64,000 nucleotides of DNA, from the NCBI GenBank assembly GCA_963677015.1, contig OY781533.1, positions 2,976,001 to 3,040,000 on the forward strand, read 5' to 3'. Shown piece by piece: positions 32,417 through 41,390 of this stretch; position 1 is the stretch's first letter, and the number at the start of each line of letters is the position of its first letter. A program made the position numbers and the translations under genes. Origin of the DNA: G963556115 sp963677015 (GTDB lineage Bacteria > Planctomycetota > SZUA-567). The notes beneath the pieces were generated by a model that worked only from the letters and a program-made list of their open reading frames with translations, ran no database searches and was not told the DNA's origin.

Positions 32417-34189
32417 ATGATAGCACTGATATTAGCTGCAGGATACGGCAAAAGAATGCAGCCTCTTACCGACACTACCCACAAAACGATGTTAAAAATC
32501 GGCGAAACCGAGGTTATAATAAGGATTATAGACGGTCTCAGAGATAACGAGATACGCGATATATATATAGTCACCGGATATATGCATACTCAACTGACAA
32601 CCTTCCTTACAAGCAAATACTCAGATATTAATTTTCATTTCATCCACAACCAGGACTACCGTACAACCAATAATATATTTTCACTGGCGCTGGCTTTTGA
32701 ACACATGACAATCAATGACGACCTGATGCTCATTGAATCTGACCTGATCTATGAATCAAAGGTCATTCAGAAAATTATTGATTCACCGTTTTCCAATGTC
32801 GCATTGATTGATAAATACCGTTCCGGTATGGACGGAACCGTGGTTGAGGTTAATGACAATATTATCACCCGAATAATTCCACCTCATCTGCAAAATGAAG
32901 ATTTTGACTTTACCGACAAATATAAAACACTCAACATCTACAAGTTTTCTCAGGAATTCTGCAATAATGAGTTCAAGAAACTGGTTATATACTATGCCCA
33001 GACCTTCGACAACAACTGTTATTATGAGCTGATACTCGGTATTCTCATTTATATGCAGCGTGATAACATACATGCAGAAATTCTTGACCGGGAGATCTGG
33101 GCCGAAATAGATGATCCGAATGACCTGAAATGCGCTGAATTCATGTTCTGTCCGGAGAACCGCTTCGACATCCTGCAGGACTCATTCGGCGGCTACTGGA
33201 ACTATGATATTCTGGATTTCTGCTTCATACGCAATATGTACTTTCCAAACCCGTCTATAATCTCAGACATACGAAACAACTTCCCCTCACTGATTCATAA
33301 TTACGGGTCGAAGCAGTCTATTCTAAACGAGAAACTGGCTTATTTTCTGAAATGTGATAAAAACAATCTGCAACTGCTCAATGGCGCAGCGCAGATATAC
33401 CCCGTACTTGAAGAATACTTTGACGGAAAACGAAGTCTTATTCCAGACCCGACCTTCGGAGAATATCAGAGAATATTTGTAAATCCCCTAACTTACAGTG
33501 ATACCGTAGGGTTTAACACGGACGAGATTGAAGAGAAAACCAACAGCAGTGATGTCATAATAATAGTCAACCCCAATAATCCTACCGGTAGTATTATCCC
33601 GGACTTATGGCTGCAACAGCTGATCATTAAATTCCCGGACAAGTTCTTTATAATTGATGAATCATTTATTGAATTTTCTACCAGCGAATCAATTATGAAT
33701 CATATTGATGATAACAACCTCACCAATGTTCTAATTCTTAAAAGCCTGAGCAAAAGTCTTGGTATTCCCGGAATACGTCTCGGCTACGCTTATACCCGCA
33801 ATCAGGAAATAATGAAATTCATAAATCACAAGATACCTATCTGGAACATGAACTCGGTTGCCGAATATTTTCTGGAAATAATTCTTAAGCACCGCGATTC
33901 TCTTGAAGAATCTATCAGCAAAACAAGAGCAGACAGAGATAAATTTTTTGCTGAACTGTCTCAACTCCCGCTTATTGAAAAGGTATACCCCAGCGAAGCG
34001 AATTTCATTCTCGCAAGTATAAATATAAATGCAGAAGAATTATGCCGCAAGCTGCTGCTGGAGGACTCGATATATCTCAAAAATATTTCGCATAAATTCT
34101 ATGACAATAAGCAATACCTCCGTATCGCAGTACGCTCAGTAACAGACAATGAAAAACTAATTCATACTCTGCAAAAAATCTCGCTGTGA
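32417..34189 (+). CDS. LicC-like cytidylyltransferase fused to CobD/HisC-like PLP enzyme
   Basis: A 590-residue two-domain protein. Residues 1-235 are a nucleotidyltransferase (LILAAGYGKRMQPLTDTTHK) whose later motifs DYRTTNNIFSLALAFEH and LIESDLIYE match choline/ethanolamine-phosphate cytidylyltransferases such as LicC. Residues 255-590 are a fold-type I PLP domain of the histidinol-phosphate aminotransferase / threonine-phosphate decarboxylase kind (NPNNPTGS, FIIDESFIEF, LKSLSKSLGIPGIRLGY with the PLP lysine). A plausible inference is synthesis of a CDP-activated amino alcohol phosphate, for example phosphoserine decarboxylation followed by cytidylylation, for decorating the glycan. Transamination of a phosphonate or keto-phosphate is the alternative. 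The start is the ATG at 32417 after GGGGAAAC; a frame start at 32342 is less likely. Confidence 0.85.
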   Translation: MIALILAAGYGKRMQPLTDTTHKTMLKIGETEVIIRIIDGLRDNEIRDIYIVTGYMHTQLTTFLTSKYSDINFHFIHNQDYRTTNNIFSLALAFEHMTINDDLMLIESDLIYESKVIQKIIDSPFSNVALIDKYRSGMDGTVVEVNDNIITRIIPPHLQNEDFDFTDKYKTLNIYKFSQEFCNNEFKKLVIYYAQTFDNNCYYELILGILIYMQRDNIHAEILDREIWAEIDDPNDLKCAEFMFCPENRFDILQDSFGGYWNYDILDFCFIRNMYFPNPSIISDIRNNFPSLIHNYGSKQSILNEKLAYFLKCDKNNLQLLNGAAQIYPVLEEYFDGKRSLIPDPTFGEYQRIFVNPLTYSDTVGFNTDEIEEKTNSSDVIIIVNPNNPTGSIIPDLWLQQLIIKFPDKFFIIDESFIEFSTSESIMNHIDDNNLTNVLILKSLSKSLGIPGIRLGYAYTRNQEIMKFINHKIPIWNMNSVAEYFLEIILKHRDSLEESISKTRADRDKFFAELSQLPLIEKVYPSEANFILASININAEELCRKLLLEDSIYLKNISHKFYDNKQYLRIAVRSVTDNEKLIHTLQKISL

Positions 34190-34360
34190 TCTGGCACCCT
34201 ATAAGAGACGGTAATATTAGATATTAGCGATAAAAACACGTATTTATAGAGAGCTGACAGCTTTTTTATTTGAACTTATGTAATATTATAATATAATTTT
34301 TTAGTTATAAGATTATAAACACAATTACTCAATATAATAAAACTGAATGAAAGAATTGGT

Positions 34361-35350
34361 ATGCTAAAAGTTATTGTTACTGGCGGAGCCGGATTTATCG
34401 GCTCACATCTTGTCGAATTACTCCTGAAGAAAGATTATGAAGTAATCGTAATAGATAATATGTCAACCGGCAGAATTGATAACCTTGCCCATTTAACCAA
34501 TAATGAAAACTTAAAGGTTATAACCGAAGATATCGCCAACTATAACGCCATCAGCGAATATTTCTTAAACGTTGATTATGTATTCCACCTCGCAGCGTTA
34601 GCCGATATTGTACCCTCAATAAATAACCCGATAGCCTATCACCACTCGAATGTCGACGGCACGGTAAGTGTTCTGCAAGCAGCGAGAAATGCTGATGTAA
34701 AACGGTTTGTTTACGCTGCATCATCATCCTGTTACGGGATTCCGGACAACTATCCGACAGCGGAAAACGCTGAAATCAGACCGCAATATCCTTACGCTCT
34801 TACAAAAAATATCGGCGAGCAGTATGTGATGCACTGGGCCAAAATTTATGGCCTGCCGGCAATAAGCTGCCGTTTTTTCAATGTCTATGGACCGCGCTCC
34901 CGAACTTCCGGAACCTACGGCGCAGTTTTCGGCGTTTTTCTGAAACAGAAAATCGCAGGCAAACCGTTCACCGTTGTCGGTGATGGCACTCAGACTCGTG
35001 ATTTCACCTTTGTAACCGACATCTGCCGAGCCCTGCTCACTGCTGCCGAGTCAGACATCTGCGGCGAAATTTTCAATGTCGGCACCGGCAATCCGCAGAG
35101 TATCAACCGCCTTGTAGAGCTTTTGCATGGTGAAATTGAGTACATCCCTAAGCGCCCCGGAGAACCGGACTGCACCTGTGCAGACATAAGTAAAATAACC
35201 AAGCTTCTAAACTGGGCCCCAGCCACTACATTCGAAGAAGGTGTAAAAATCATGCTTGAGAATATAGACTACTGGAAAGAGGCTCCATTATGGACTCCGG
35301 AAAATATCAAAGAAGCGACAAAGGACTGGTTTGAATATCTTGGAAAATAA
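34361..35350 (+). CDS. NAD-dependent nucleotide-sugar epimerase/dehydratase (extended SDR)
   Basis: A 329-residue extended short-chain dehydrogenase. The NAD site TGGAGFIGSHLVELLL is at the N-terminus. The catalytic serine and YxxxK are seen in AASSSCYG and PYALTKNIGEQY. RFFNVYGPRS and the GDGTQTRDFTFVTDI segment are typical of UDP-glucose/GlcNAc 4-epimerase relatives. The next four genes make an NDP-heptose, so the substrate may be an NDP-heptose rather than a UDP-hexose. The GmhB-like gene starts inside its last 20 bases. The start has a weak ribosome site (AAAGAATTGGT). Confidence 0.88.
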   Translation: MLKVIVTGGAGFIGSHLVELLLKKDYEVIVIDNMSTGRIDNLAHLTNNENLKVITEDIANYNAISEYFLNVDYVFHLAALADIVPSINNPIAYHHSNVDGTVSVLQAARNADVKRFVYAASSSCYGIPDNYPTAENAEIRPQYPYALTKNIGEQYVMHWAKIYGLPAISCRFFNVYGPRSRTSGTYGAVFGVFLKQKIAGKPFTVVGDGTQTRDFTFVTDICRALLTAAESDICGEIFNVGTGNPQSINRLVELLHGEIEYIPKRPGEPDCTCADISKITKLLNWAPATTFEEGVKIMLENIDYWKEAPLWTPENIKEATKDWFEYLGK

Positions 35351-35924
35351 ATTTAACAGAGCAGTCTTTCTGGATCGTGATGGCGTACTGATAGAAGATG
35401 TTCATCTGCTGACTTCAAAAGACAGTATAAAGATCCTTCCCGGAGTTGCAGAGGCTCTGCAAAAACTTAAAACCTTTGGATTTTATCTTCTGGTTGTGAC
35501 CAACCAGACGGTAGTAAGCAGGGGATTATGCTCTGAAGATGACGTTAATGCTATAAACAGTTATTTAAATATCAGCCTGAAGGAAATGATAGATTGTTTT
35601 TATTTCTGCCCGCATCACCCGAATGCAGATATCCCCGACTATAAAGTAGATTGTGACTGCCGAAAACCCAAGCCGGGAATGCTACTGCAAGCGGCCAAAG
35701 ACTACGACCTGCAATTAGCCGGCTGCTGGATGATAGGTGACCGCATAAGTGATATTGTTGCAGGAGAACAGGCCGGCTGCAAAACAATTCAGGTTTTATC
35801 AGGTGAGCATTCGGCAGCTCCGATTATTTCAGCTGCCATGCCCGAAGAACTGCCTGAAGCTGATTTCAGCTGTTCCGGTCTTTTGCAGGCGGCGCAAATA
35901 ATCGAGGAGAATATGACATTATGA
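35331..35924 (+). CDS. GmhB-like D,D-heptose 1,7-bisphosphate phosphatase
   Basis: A 197-residue HAD phosphatase of the histidinol-phosphate / GmhB subfamily. AVFLDRDGVLIED carries the nucleophile and acid aspartates. LVVTNQTVVSRG and the zinc-binding loop CPHHPNAD...CDCRKPKPGM are diagnostic, followed by WMIGDRISDIVAG. GmhB removes the C7 phosphate from D-glycero-D-manno-heptose 1,7-bisphosphate. The start is most likely the TTG at 35331, inside the end of the epimerase gene, with AAGGACTGG upstream; another TTG at 35340 is possible. It overlaps the next gene by four bases. Neighbours support a heptose role. Confidence 0.88.
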   Translation: MNILENKFNRAVFLDRDGVLIEDVHLLTSKDSIKILPGVAEALQKLKTFGFYLLVVTNQTVVSRGLCSEDDVNAINSYLNISLKEMIDCFYFCPHHPNADIPDYKVDCDCRKPKPGMLLQAAKDYDLQLAGCWMIGDRISDIVAGEQAGCKTIQVLSGEHSAAPIISAAMPEELPEADFSCSGLLQAAQIIEENMTL

Positions 35925-36634
35925 GAGCAATGATCCTTGCAGCAGGACTAGGCACCAGACTGGGAGTACTCACCGAGAAACTCCCCAAGCCCATGCTGCC
36001 GGTTAATGGCAAGCCTCTTATAGAATATAACATCATAAATCTGGTTAAACACGGCTTTACCGAAATTATAATCAACACACACTTTCTGCCCGAAATGATC
36101 AGAGATTTTGTCGGAGACGGCAGCAGATACGGCGCGACTATCAAATACTCCTATGAAGAGGAACTTCTGGGAACCGCCGGCGGCGTAAAGAACGTTGAGA
36201 TGTTCTTTGATGAAAAAGAACCTTTTCTGGTCCTTTACGGAGATCTGCTGACCAATCAGGATCTTACAGCCCTCCTGCAGCAGCATATCCAGAAAAAGGC
36301 CTCTGCAACTTTGATCCTGCACCAGCGAAACAATTCAAATAGTCTGGTAAAACTTGAAGACACTGGAATAATCAGCGGTTTTGTAGAACGTCCCAGTGAC
36401 AGCGAACGCGAAAAGTATCCTTTCCCATGGGTAAATTCAGGTATTCAAATTCTACAGCGGGATATCCTGAAAGAGCTCACAACAGGAGAATTTGCCGACC
36501 TTCCACGCGACGTCTATCCAAATCTGTGTAAAAATAATACCCTCTACGGTCTTCCCCTCAGTGGGGAAAGAGTCGCAATAGACTCCCCGAAACGTTATGA
36601 AGCAGCCTGCAGAATTGCAGAATCCTGGAGATAA
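35921..36634 (+). CDS. HddC-like sugar-1-phosphate nucleotidyltransferase
   Basis: A 237-residue nucleotidyltransferase with the full signature ILAAGLGTRLGVLTEKLPKP, then NTHFLPEMI, LLGTAGGVKN and LVLYGDLLTN. Length and motifs fit HddC or MurU-type enzymes, which use GTP or UTP with a sugar 1-phosphate. It follows a GmhB-like phosphatase by a four-base overlap (ATGA) and precedes a heptose kinase-like gene, so the predicted reaction is GTP plus heptose 1-phosphate giving GDP-heptose. The base specificity is not readable from the sequence. Confidence 0.85.
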   Translation: MRAMILAAGLGTRLGVLTEKLPKPMLPVNGKPLIEYNIINLVKHGFTEIIINTHFLPEMIRDFVGDGSRYGATIKYSYEEELLGTAGGVKNVEMFFDEKEPFLVLYGDLLTNQDLTALLQQHIQKKASATLILHQRNNSNSLVKLEDTGIISGFVERPSDSEREKYPFPWVNSGIQILQRDILKELTTGEFADLPRDVYPNLCKNNTLYGLPLSGERVAIDSPKRYEAACRIAESWR

Positions 36635-36641
36635 AAAATAA

Positions 36642-38072
36642 ATGAATTATACTGACTGGCAACAAATGCATATTAATACAGATAACCTGTCGCTGGTTAT
36701 CTTTGCGGAAAAAATGCTTGAGCATTCCGGACTGCTTCAGCTCAAAGAATTTTCTAACAACTCCGGCACAAAATTAATCTGCCTGGTTTCAGCGACCCAT
36801 ATCAAATGCGCAGAGCTCTTGACATCTTTTAATTTTATTGAGTACGCCATAATTGTTGATGAAAATGAACTCGAAGATTTCCTTAAAAACCATAACTTCA
36901 CCAATATACTCTTAGGCAAGGAGCAGGAAAAATGCACCAGATACATTCCGCTGCTGTCAGGGAATCATCAAAACATTTCGTATTATTACAAAGCCAAGAG
37001 TTCCTACATTAATTTATTGAATGACGATGTCGCTCCTTTTGTGAACAAACTTTTTAAAAAATTCAGCTTCAGTGATATTGCAGCCAGTATCGAAGCTTTC
37101 AAAGACCTGAAAATACTGGTAATCGGTGAAACCATTATCGACGAATATATTTTCACACTGGCAATGAATAAATCCAATAAAGAACCAATTATCGCCTCAC
37201 AATTCCTGTATAAGGAAAAGTACGCCGGCGGGGTGCTTGCTGTAGCCAATCATATCTCCAACTTCTGCGATAATGTCAAATTAATCACCAGACTGGGTGA
37301 CAAAGACTCATATCATGATTTTATAAATTCAAAAATCAATAACAATATTCAGACAACATTTCTAATTCGTGACGACTCTCCTACCATACGTAAGCAGCGT
37401 ATTATCGAATCACATCTTGCCAGAAAGATGTACGAGGTATATTTTATAAATAATAAGCCCGTATCAGAAGCGGATAATAAAAAACTTGAAGTTGAAATTC
37501 AAAAGCAAATCAACGATGTGGATCTGGTTGTTGTTATGGATTACGGCCATGGTCTGTTTTCCGACAAGGCGATCGAGACCATTGAAAATAATGCAAAATT
37601 CCTGGCAGTCAATACCCAGACCAATGCCGGAAACAAAGGATTTAATCTAATATCCAAATATAAGAATCCGGATTTCATAGCAATAGACTGCCCCGAAGCC
37701 CAGCTTGAATGCCGCAACAAAGAAGTACCGTTAGAAGATCTTATCTACCAGATCGCCAGAAACACCAATTGTCCGAGAGTAACAATAACCAAAGGCAAGG
37801 AAGGCAACCTTTATCTTTACAATGGCGAGCTCAAAACCGTCCCCATGCTTTCAGTGAAGGCAATTGATACGACCGGAGCCGGTGACGCCTTTTTCTCATT
37901 ATCATCATGTGCCGCGGCCTGCAATATTGATCCTGATCTTACCGGTTTTATCGGCAACATTGCCGGAGCGGAAGCCTGTATGATAATCGGAAACAAAGAA
38001 TCAATAACTAAAAAAGGCATGCTGGAGCACATCCGCAATATAGCGGAACTTGCAGGAGTGGAATATGCTTAA
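36642..38072 (+). CDS. HldE-like PfkB-family heptose kinase with a degenerate N-terminal domain
   Basis: A 476-residue protein. Residues about 158-476 form a PfkB-type sugar kinase close to the kinase half of HldE/RfaE (KILVIGETIIDEYIF, the KYAGGVLAVANHI loop, VVVMDYGHGLFS and the anion hole TTGAGDAFFSL). Residues 1-150 form a separate domain in which YAIIVDENELEDFLKNHNF resembles the cytidylyltransferase half of HldE but without the HxGH nucleotide site. The usual HldE order is kinase first, so this looks like a swapped and inactivated fusion, perhaps structural or regulatory. The kinase should make heptose 1,7-bisphosphate. It starts 8 bases after the nucleotidyltransferase gene. Confidence 0.8.
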   Translation: MNYTDWQQMHINTDNLSLVIFAEKMLEHSGLLQLKEFSNNSGTKLICLVSATHIKCAELLTSFNFIEYAIIVDENELEDFLKNHNFTNILLGKEQEKCTRYIPLLSGNHQNISYYYKAKSSYINLLNDDVAPFVNKLFKKFSFSDIAASIEAFKDLKILVIGETIIDEYIFTLAMNKSNKEPIIASQFLYKEKYAGGVLAVANHISNFCDNVKLITRLGDKDSYHDFINSKINNNIQTTFLIRDDSPTIRKQRIIESHLARKMYEVYFINNKPVSEADNKKLEVEIQKQINDVDLVVVMDYGHGLFSDKAIETIENNAKFLAVNTQTNAGNKGFNLISKYKNPDFIAIDCPEAQLECRNKEVPLEDLIYQIARNTNCPRVTITKGKEGNLYLYNGELKTVPMLSVKAIDTTGAGDAFFSLSSCAAACNIDPDLTGFIGNIAGAEACMIIGNKESITKKGMLEHIRNIAELAGVEYA

Positions 38073-38634
38073 CAACACCGACTGGAAAACCTCTGTTCAG
38101 GATTACAGTAACGCCCTGCTGGGTATTGAAGTCACTCTGTCTGCAGACCCGGTAACACCTGACACGGGTTTTTCCCAGCTGGCGAAAATCACCTGTAATC
38201 TCCGTAAAAATAACCGCACCATATATCTGATCGGAAACGGTGCCAGTGCCTCCATGGCCAGTCACCTCTGCGCGGATCTTGCCAAGAATGCCCGCATACA
38301 CACTCAGGTATTCTCCGATCTGTCACTGATTACCGCGCTCGCCAACGACCTTTCATATGCCGATGTCTTTTCCGAACCGCTTAAAACCTGCGGCAAAGAA
38401 GGAGATCTGCTGGTTGCGATAAGCAGTTCCGGAGAATCCGCAAATATAATTAAAGCCGCAAACATTGCCCGGCAGCTCAATATGACTACAATCACCTTTA
38501 CCGCTTTTTCTCCTGCAAACACCCTGAGAAAAAGCGGCGATATTAATTTCTTTGTAAATGTGGGATCGTATGGTGCCGCTGAAAGCTGTCATTCCATGAT
38601 GCTTCATCACTGGATGGATATGGTTTCATTATAA
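38065..38634 (+). CDS. GmhA-like phosphoheptose isomerase (SIS domain)
   Basis: A 189-residue single SIS-domain protein. LIGNGASASMASHLCADLAK and ISSSGESANIIKAA are the sugar-phosphate loops, and AESCHSMMLHHWMDM matches the C-terminal His region of GmhA (sedoheptulose 7-phosphate to D-glycero-D-manno-heptose 7-phosphate). It is divergent from typical GmhA (LITALANDLSYADVF is conserved), so assignment rests partly on the neighbouring kinase, phosphatase and nucleotidyltransferase. The start is the ATG at 38065 with GCAGGAG upstream, overlapping the kinase gene by 8 bases. A frame start at 38050 is less likely. Confidence 0.82.
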   Translation: MLNNTDWKTSVQDYSNALLGIEVTLSADPVTPDTGFSQLAKITCNLRKNNRTIYLIGNGASASMASHLCADLAKNARIHTQVFSDLSLITALANDLSYADVFSEPLKTCGKEGDLLVAISSSGESANIIKAANIARQLNMTTITFTAFSPANTLRKSGDINFFVNVGSYGAAESCHSMMLHHWMDMVSL

Positions 38635-38682
38635 TATTTAGTATTTCATCAACACCGAATTGAATCAGAAAGAAAAAATCAT

Positions 38683-39753
38683 ATGAGTGATGAACTTAAA
38701 ATTGACAGTCATAAATTAATCTACCACCCGCAGCGGGTCGCGGACTGGCTCAACAACGGAGACTGTTACCCTATATATATTGAACTGGGTCCCTCCGGAA
38801 TGTGCAATCACCGCTGCACCTTCTGCGGACTGGATTTTGTCGGTTATCAGAAAAGATTTCTAAGTTATGAGATGCTCAGCACCCGCCTTCCGGAGATGGC
38901 AAGGCTGGGTGTTAAAAGCATACTCCACAGCGGTGAAGGCGAACCACTTCTAAACCGGGAACTGCCGAAAATAATTGAATGCGGCAAAACAAGCGGCATC
39001 GATCAGGCAATGGCGACAAATGCGGCACTTCTTTACCCGGATACCGCCGAAAAAATACTACCGCATATGGAATGGATAAAAGTAAGCATTGCCGGGGGCA
39101 CAAAAGAAGTATACGCGGATATTCACCGTACCGAACTTACGGAGTTCTCAAAGGTAATTGCCAATATTAAAGCCGCGGTTGAGATTAAAAACAAAAATAA
39201 TTATAACTGTATTATCGGTATGCAGATGCTGTTACTGCCGGAAAATATGCCGACTGCAATTAAGCTTGCAGAAATAAGCCGTGATATCGGTGCTGATTAT
39301 CTGGTTATCAAGCCTTTCTCACAACAGCTTGGAAGTATCAATCATGGCTATCAGGATATCAAATACGATGAGATTGATGCCCTTGAAAAACAGCTTTCGC
39401 AACTTAACACCGACTCCTTCAAAGTAATATTCCGAGCCCAGACCATGAAAAACTGGAACAGTCAGCACATAACCTATAAAAAGTGTTATGCTTTACCCTT
39501 CTGGAGTCACATTGATGCCGGCGGCAATGTCTGGGGATGCGGTAATTTTCTGCACGATGACCGCTTCAATTTCGGCAATCTTTATAAAAACACCTTCGAG
39601 GAAATCTGGCAGGGTGAAAAGCGTAAAGAACTTATGGAACTCTTTAAAAATGACTGGGATACCACCGATTGCCGCCTGAACTGCCGCATGGACAAGATTA
39701 ACGTTTACCTTAATGAGCTAAAATCACCTATTACACATGTCAACTATATTTAA
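38683..39753 (+). CDS. Radical SAM enzyme with SPASM-like C-terminus
   Basis: A 356-residue radical SAM protein. The cluster motif CNHRCTFC (CxxxCxxC) is near residue 38, and HSGEGEPLLN is the SAM-binding GGE-type strand. The last third has additional cysteines (KKCYALPFW, WGCGNFL, DCRLNCRMD) in a SPASM-like arrangement for one or two auxiliary iron-sulfur clusters, plus the typical NLYKNTFEEIWQGEKRKEL segment. The reaction is unknown; within this glycan locus a sugar epimerisation, dehydration or oxidation is plausible. It is one of five radical SAM genes in the locus and ends overlapping the next gene by 17 bases. Confidence 0.9.
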   Translation: MSDELKIDSHKLIYHPQRVADWLNNGDCYPIYIELGPSGMCNHRCTFCGLDFVGYQKRFLSYEMLSTRLPEMARLGVKSILHSGEGEPLLNRELPKIIECGKTSGIDQAMATNAALLYPDTAEKILPHMEWIKVSIAGGTKEVYADIHRTELTEFSKVIANIKAAVEIKNKNNYNCIIGMQMLLLPENMPTAIKLAEISRDIGADYLVIKPFSQQLGSINHGYQDIKYDEIDALEKQLSQLNTDSFKVIFRAQTMKNWNSQHITYKKCYALPFWSHIDAGGNVWGCGNFLHDDRFNFGNLYKNTFEEIWQGEKRKELMELFKNDWDTTDCRLNCRMDKINVYLNELKSPITHVNYI

Positions 39754-40372
39754 TAATACCAGCAATATAGTCGGGATAGATTTTGATAATACCATTATCA
39801 CATATGATCAGGTATTCATCGATATATCACGTAAAATGTTTGAACTCGACCTCCCGGATACCGCAAACAAACAGCTGGTGCGCGATACCCTGCGTCAGGA
39901 AAATAACGGTGAATGGAAGTGGCAGCTGCTGCAGACAGAGGTCTACGGCAGAGAAATAAAAAATGCCGCACCCTCTTGCGGAGTTATCACCGCTTTGCAG
40001 GAACTCAAGGCTGCCGGCAGGACTCTCTGTATCATCAGCCATAAGACCGAATATGCCAACACCGATAAAAGCATCAACCTCAGAACCGCAGCCCGAGAAT
40101 GGCTGCATGAAAACAGCATACTGAATAATATCATCCCTGAAAATAAAATTTTCTTCGCCGCTACCAGAGAAGAAAAGATACATCTACTCAAAAGCTGTGG
40201 CTGTCACTGTTTTATTGATGACCTGATTGAAGTATTTCGCACCCCCGGCTTTCCTAAAACTGTTTACCGCATACTTTACGCTGAAGAAAATAATAATTCG
40301 CGGGATGAAGTTGATTTCACGAGTAAAAACTGGGCGGAGATCACGGAGGTAATCAATAATGCCTGCCGCTAA
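39737..40372 (+). CDS. HAD-superfamily hydrolase
   Basis: A 211-residue HAD-fold protein. VGIDFDNTIITYD gives the nucleophile and acid aspartates, LCIISHK the second motif, and CHCFIDDLIEVFR the metal-binding acidic pair. It is expected to be a phosphatase on a sugar phosphate or related compound, but the cap segment (about residues 20-85) gives no hint of substrate. It starts within the end of the radical SAM gene and overlaps the following kinase gene by 14 bases, so the three are translationally coupled. Confidence 0.8.
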   Translation: MSTIFNNTSNIVGIDFDNTIITYDQVFIDISRKMFELDLPDTANKQLVRDTLRQENNGEWKWQLLQTEVYGREIKNAAPSCGVITALQELKAAGRTLCIISHKTEYANTDKSINLRTAAREWLHENSILNNIIPENKIFFAATREEKIHLLKSCGCHCFIDDLIEVFRTPGFPKTVYRILYAEENNNSRDEVDFTSKNWAEITEVINNACR

Positions 40373-41390
40373 AGAAAAGCTCAAAGAATTCTGTGAACAG
40401 GCTCTGCGGGCGCAAATAAATTCCATACATAAAATAGGCGGCGGACGCAACAGCCGTGTCTACTCCGTAACCACAACAAACAACAGCCGTTACTGCCTGA
40501 AAGAATACTTCTTTTCCAATACCGACAAACGCGACCGTATGACCGTCGAAAGTCAGGCCTATAAAAAACTTTTCCACTGCGGCTGTAAAGATATACCGGA
40601 GGTGATAGCCGTCTTACCGCAGGATAATATAGCAATTTACCGATTTATTACAGCGGCACAGCCAATACCGCAGATAAATGCCGCAGCGACAGTAAAGAAA
40701 ATAGCAGACTTTATCATCAGCATACAAAACCCCGAATGCCGTAGCATATTCAAGGATTTTCCGGCGGCCGCGGATGCGGCTTTCAGCCTCAATGATATTT
40801 TTGCCGATATCGAATCGCGTATAGAAAGATTCAAGAATATTACGGCTGATTCGTACCCCCTTGCCCGGGAATTCACCTCGTACTTTAACGATAAACTGCT
40901 CAAATTCTATCAAACAGAGAAAGACAGAGTCAGGGAGACATATACAGCCAACAACCTGACGCAGACAACGCCTCTAAACCAGTCTTTGAGAATCCTCTCT
41001 CCTTCGGATATTGGCCCGCACAACACCATTATCACCGATAATGCTGAATTAAAATTCATTGATTTTGAATATTTTGGCTGGGATACTCCCGAGAAGTGTA
41101 TAAATGACTTTCTGCTGCATCCGGGTTTTGATATTCCATTGAAATCACGGTTACTATTTAAAGAAAAGATGGTTAACCATTTACAAAATGATGAAACTCT
41201 TTCAATGCGAATTGATAATACATATAATCTTTATGGTATAAAATGGTGCCTCATAATTTTAAACGTTTTTTGCAGAAATGATCTGGAAAGACGCCTCTTT
41301 TCTGACAGTCAGGATACAGAAAAGCTGCTGCTGCTACAGCTTGAAAAAGCCCAAAAAATGCTTGACCGGCTCATTAACGGAGATAATTAA
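40359..41390 (+). CDS. Aminoglycoside/choline kinase-like phosphotransferase
   Basis: A 343-residue kinase-fold protein. RNSRVYSVTTTNNSRYCLKE is the nucleotide-binding strand with the invariant lysine. SPSDIGPHNTII supplies the catalytic aspartate and FIDFEYFGWD the metal-binding DFE motif, as in aminoglycoside phosphotransferases and choline kinases. It should phosphorylate a hydroxyl on a small molecule, perhaps a sugar or amino alcohol destined for the glycan. GGAGGTAATCAAT precedes the ATG. It overlaps the HAD gene upstream and shares one base with the transketolase gene downstream. Confidence 0.85.
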   Translation: MPAAKEKLKEFCEQALRAQINSIHKIGGGRNSRVYSVTTTNNSRYCLKEYFFSNTDKRDRMTVESQAYKKLFHCGCKDIPEVIAVLPQDNIAIYRFITAAQPIPQINAAATVKKIADFIISIQNPECRSIFKDFPAAADAAFSLNDIFADIESRIERFKNITADSYPLAREFTSYFNDKLLKFYQTEKDRVRETYTANNLTQTTPLNQSLRILSPSDIGPHNTIITDNAELKFIDFEYFGWDTPEKCINDFLLHPGFDIPLKSRLLFKEKMVNHLQNDETLSMRIDNTYNLYGIKWCLIILNVFCRNDLERRLFSDSQDTEKLLLLQLEKAQKMLDRLINGDN

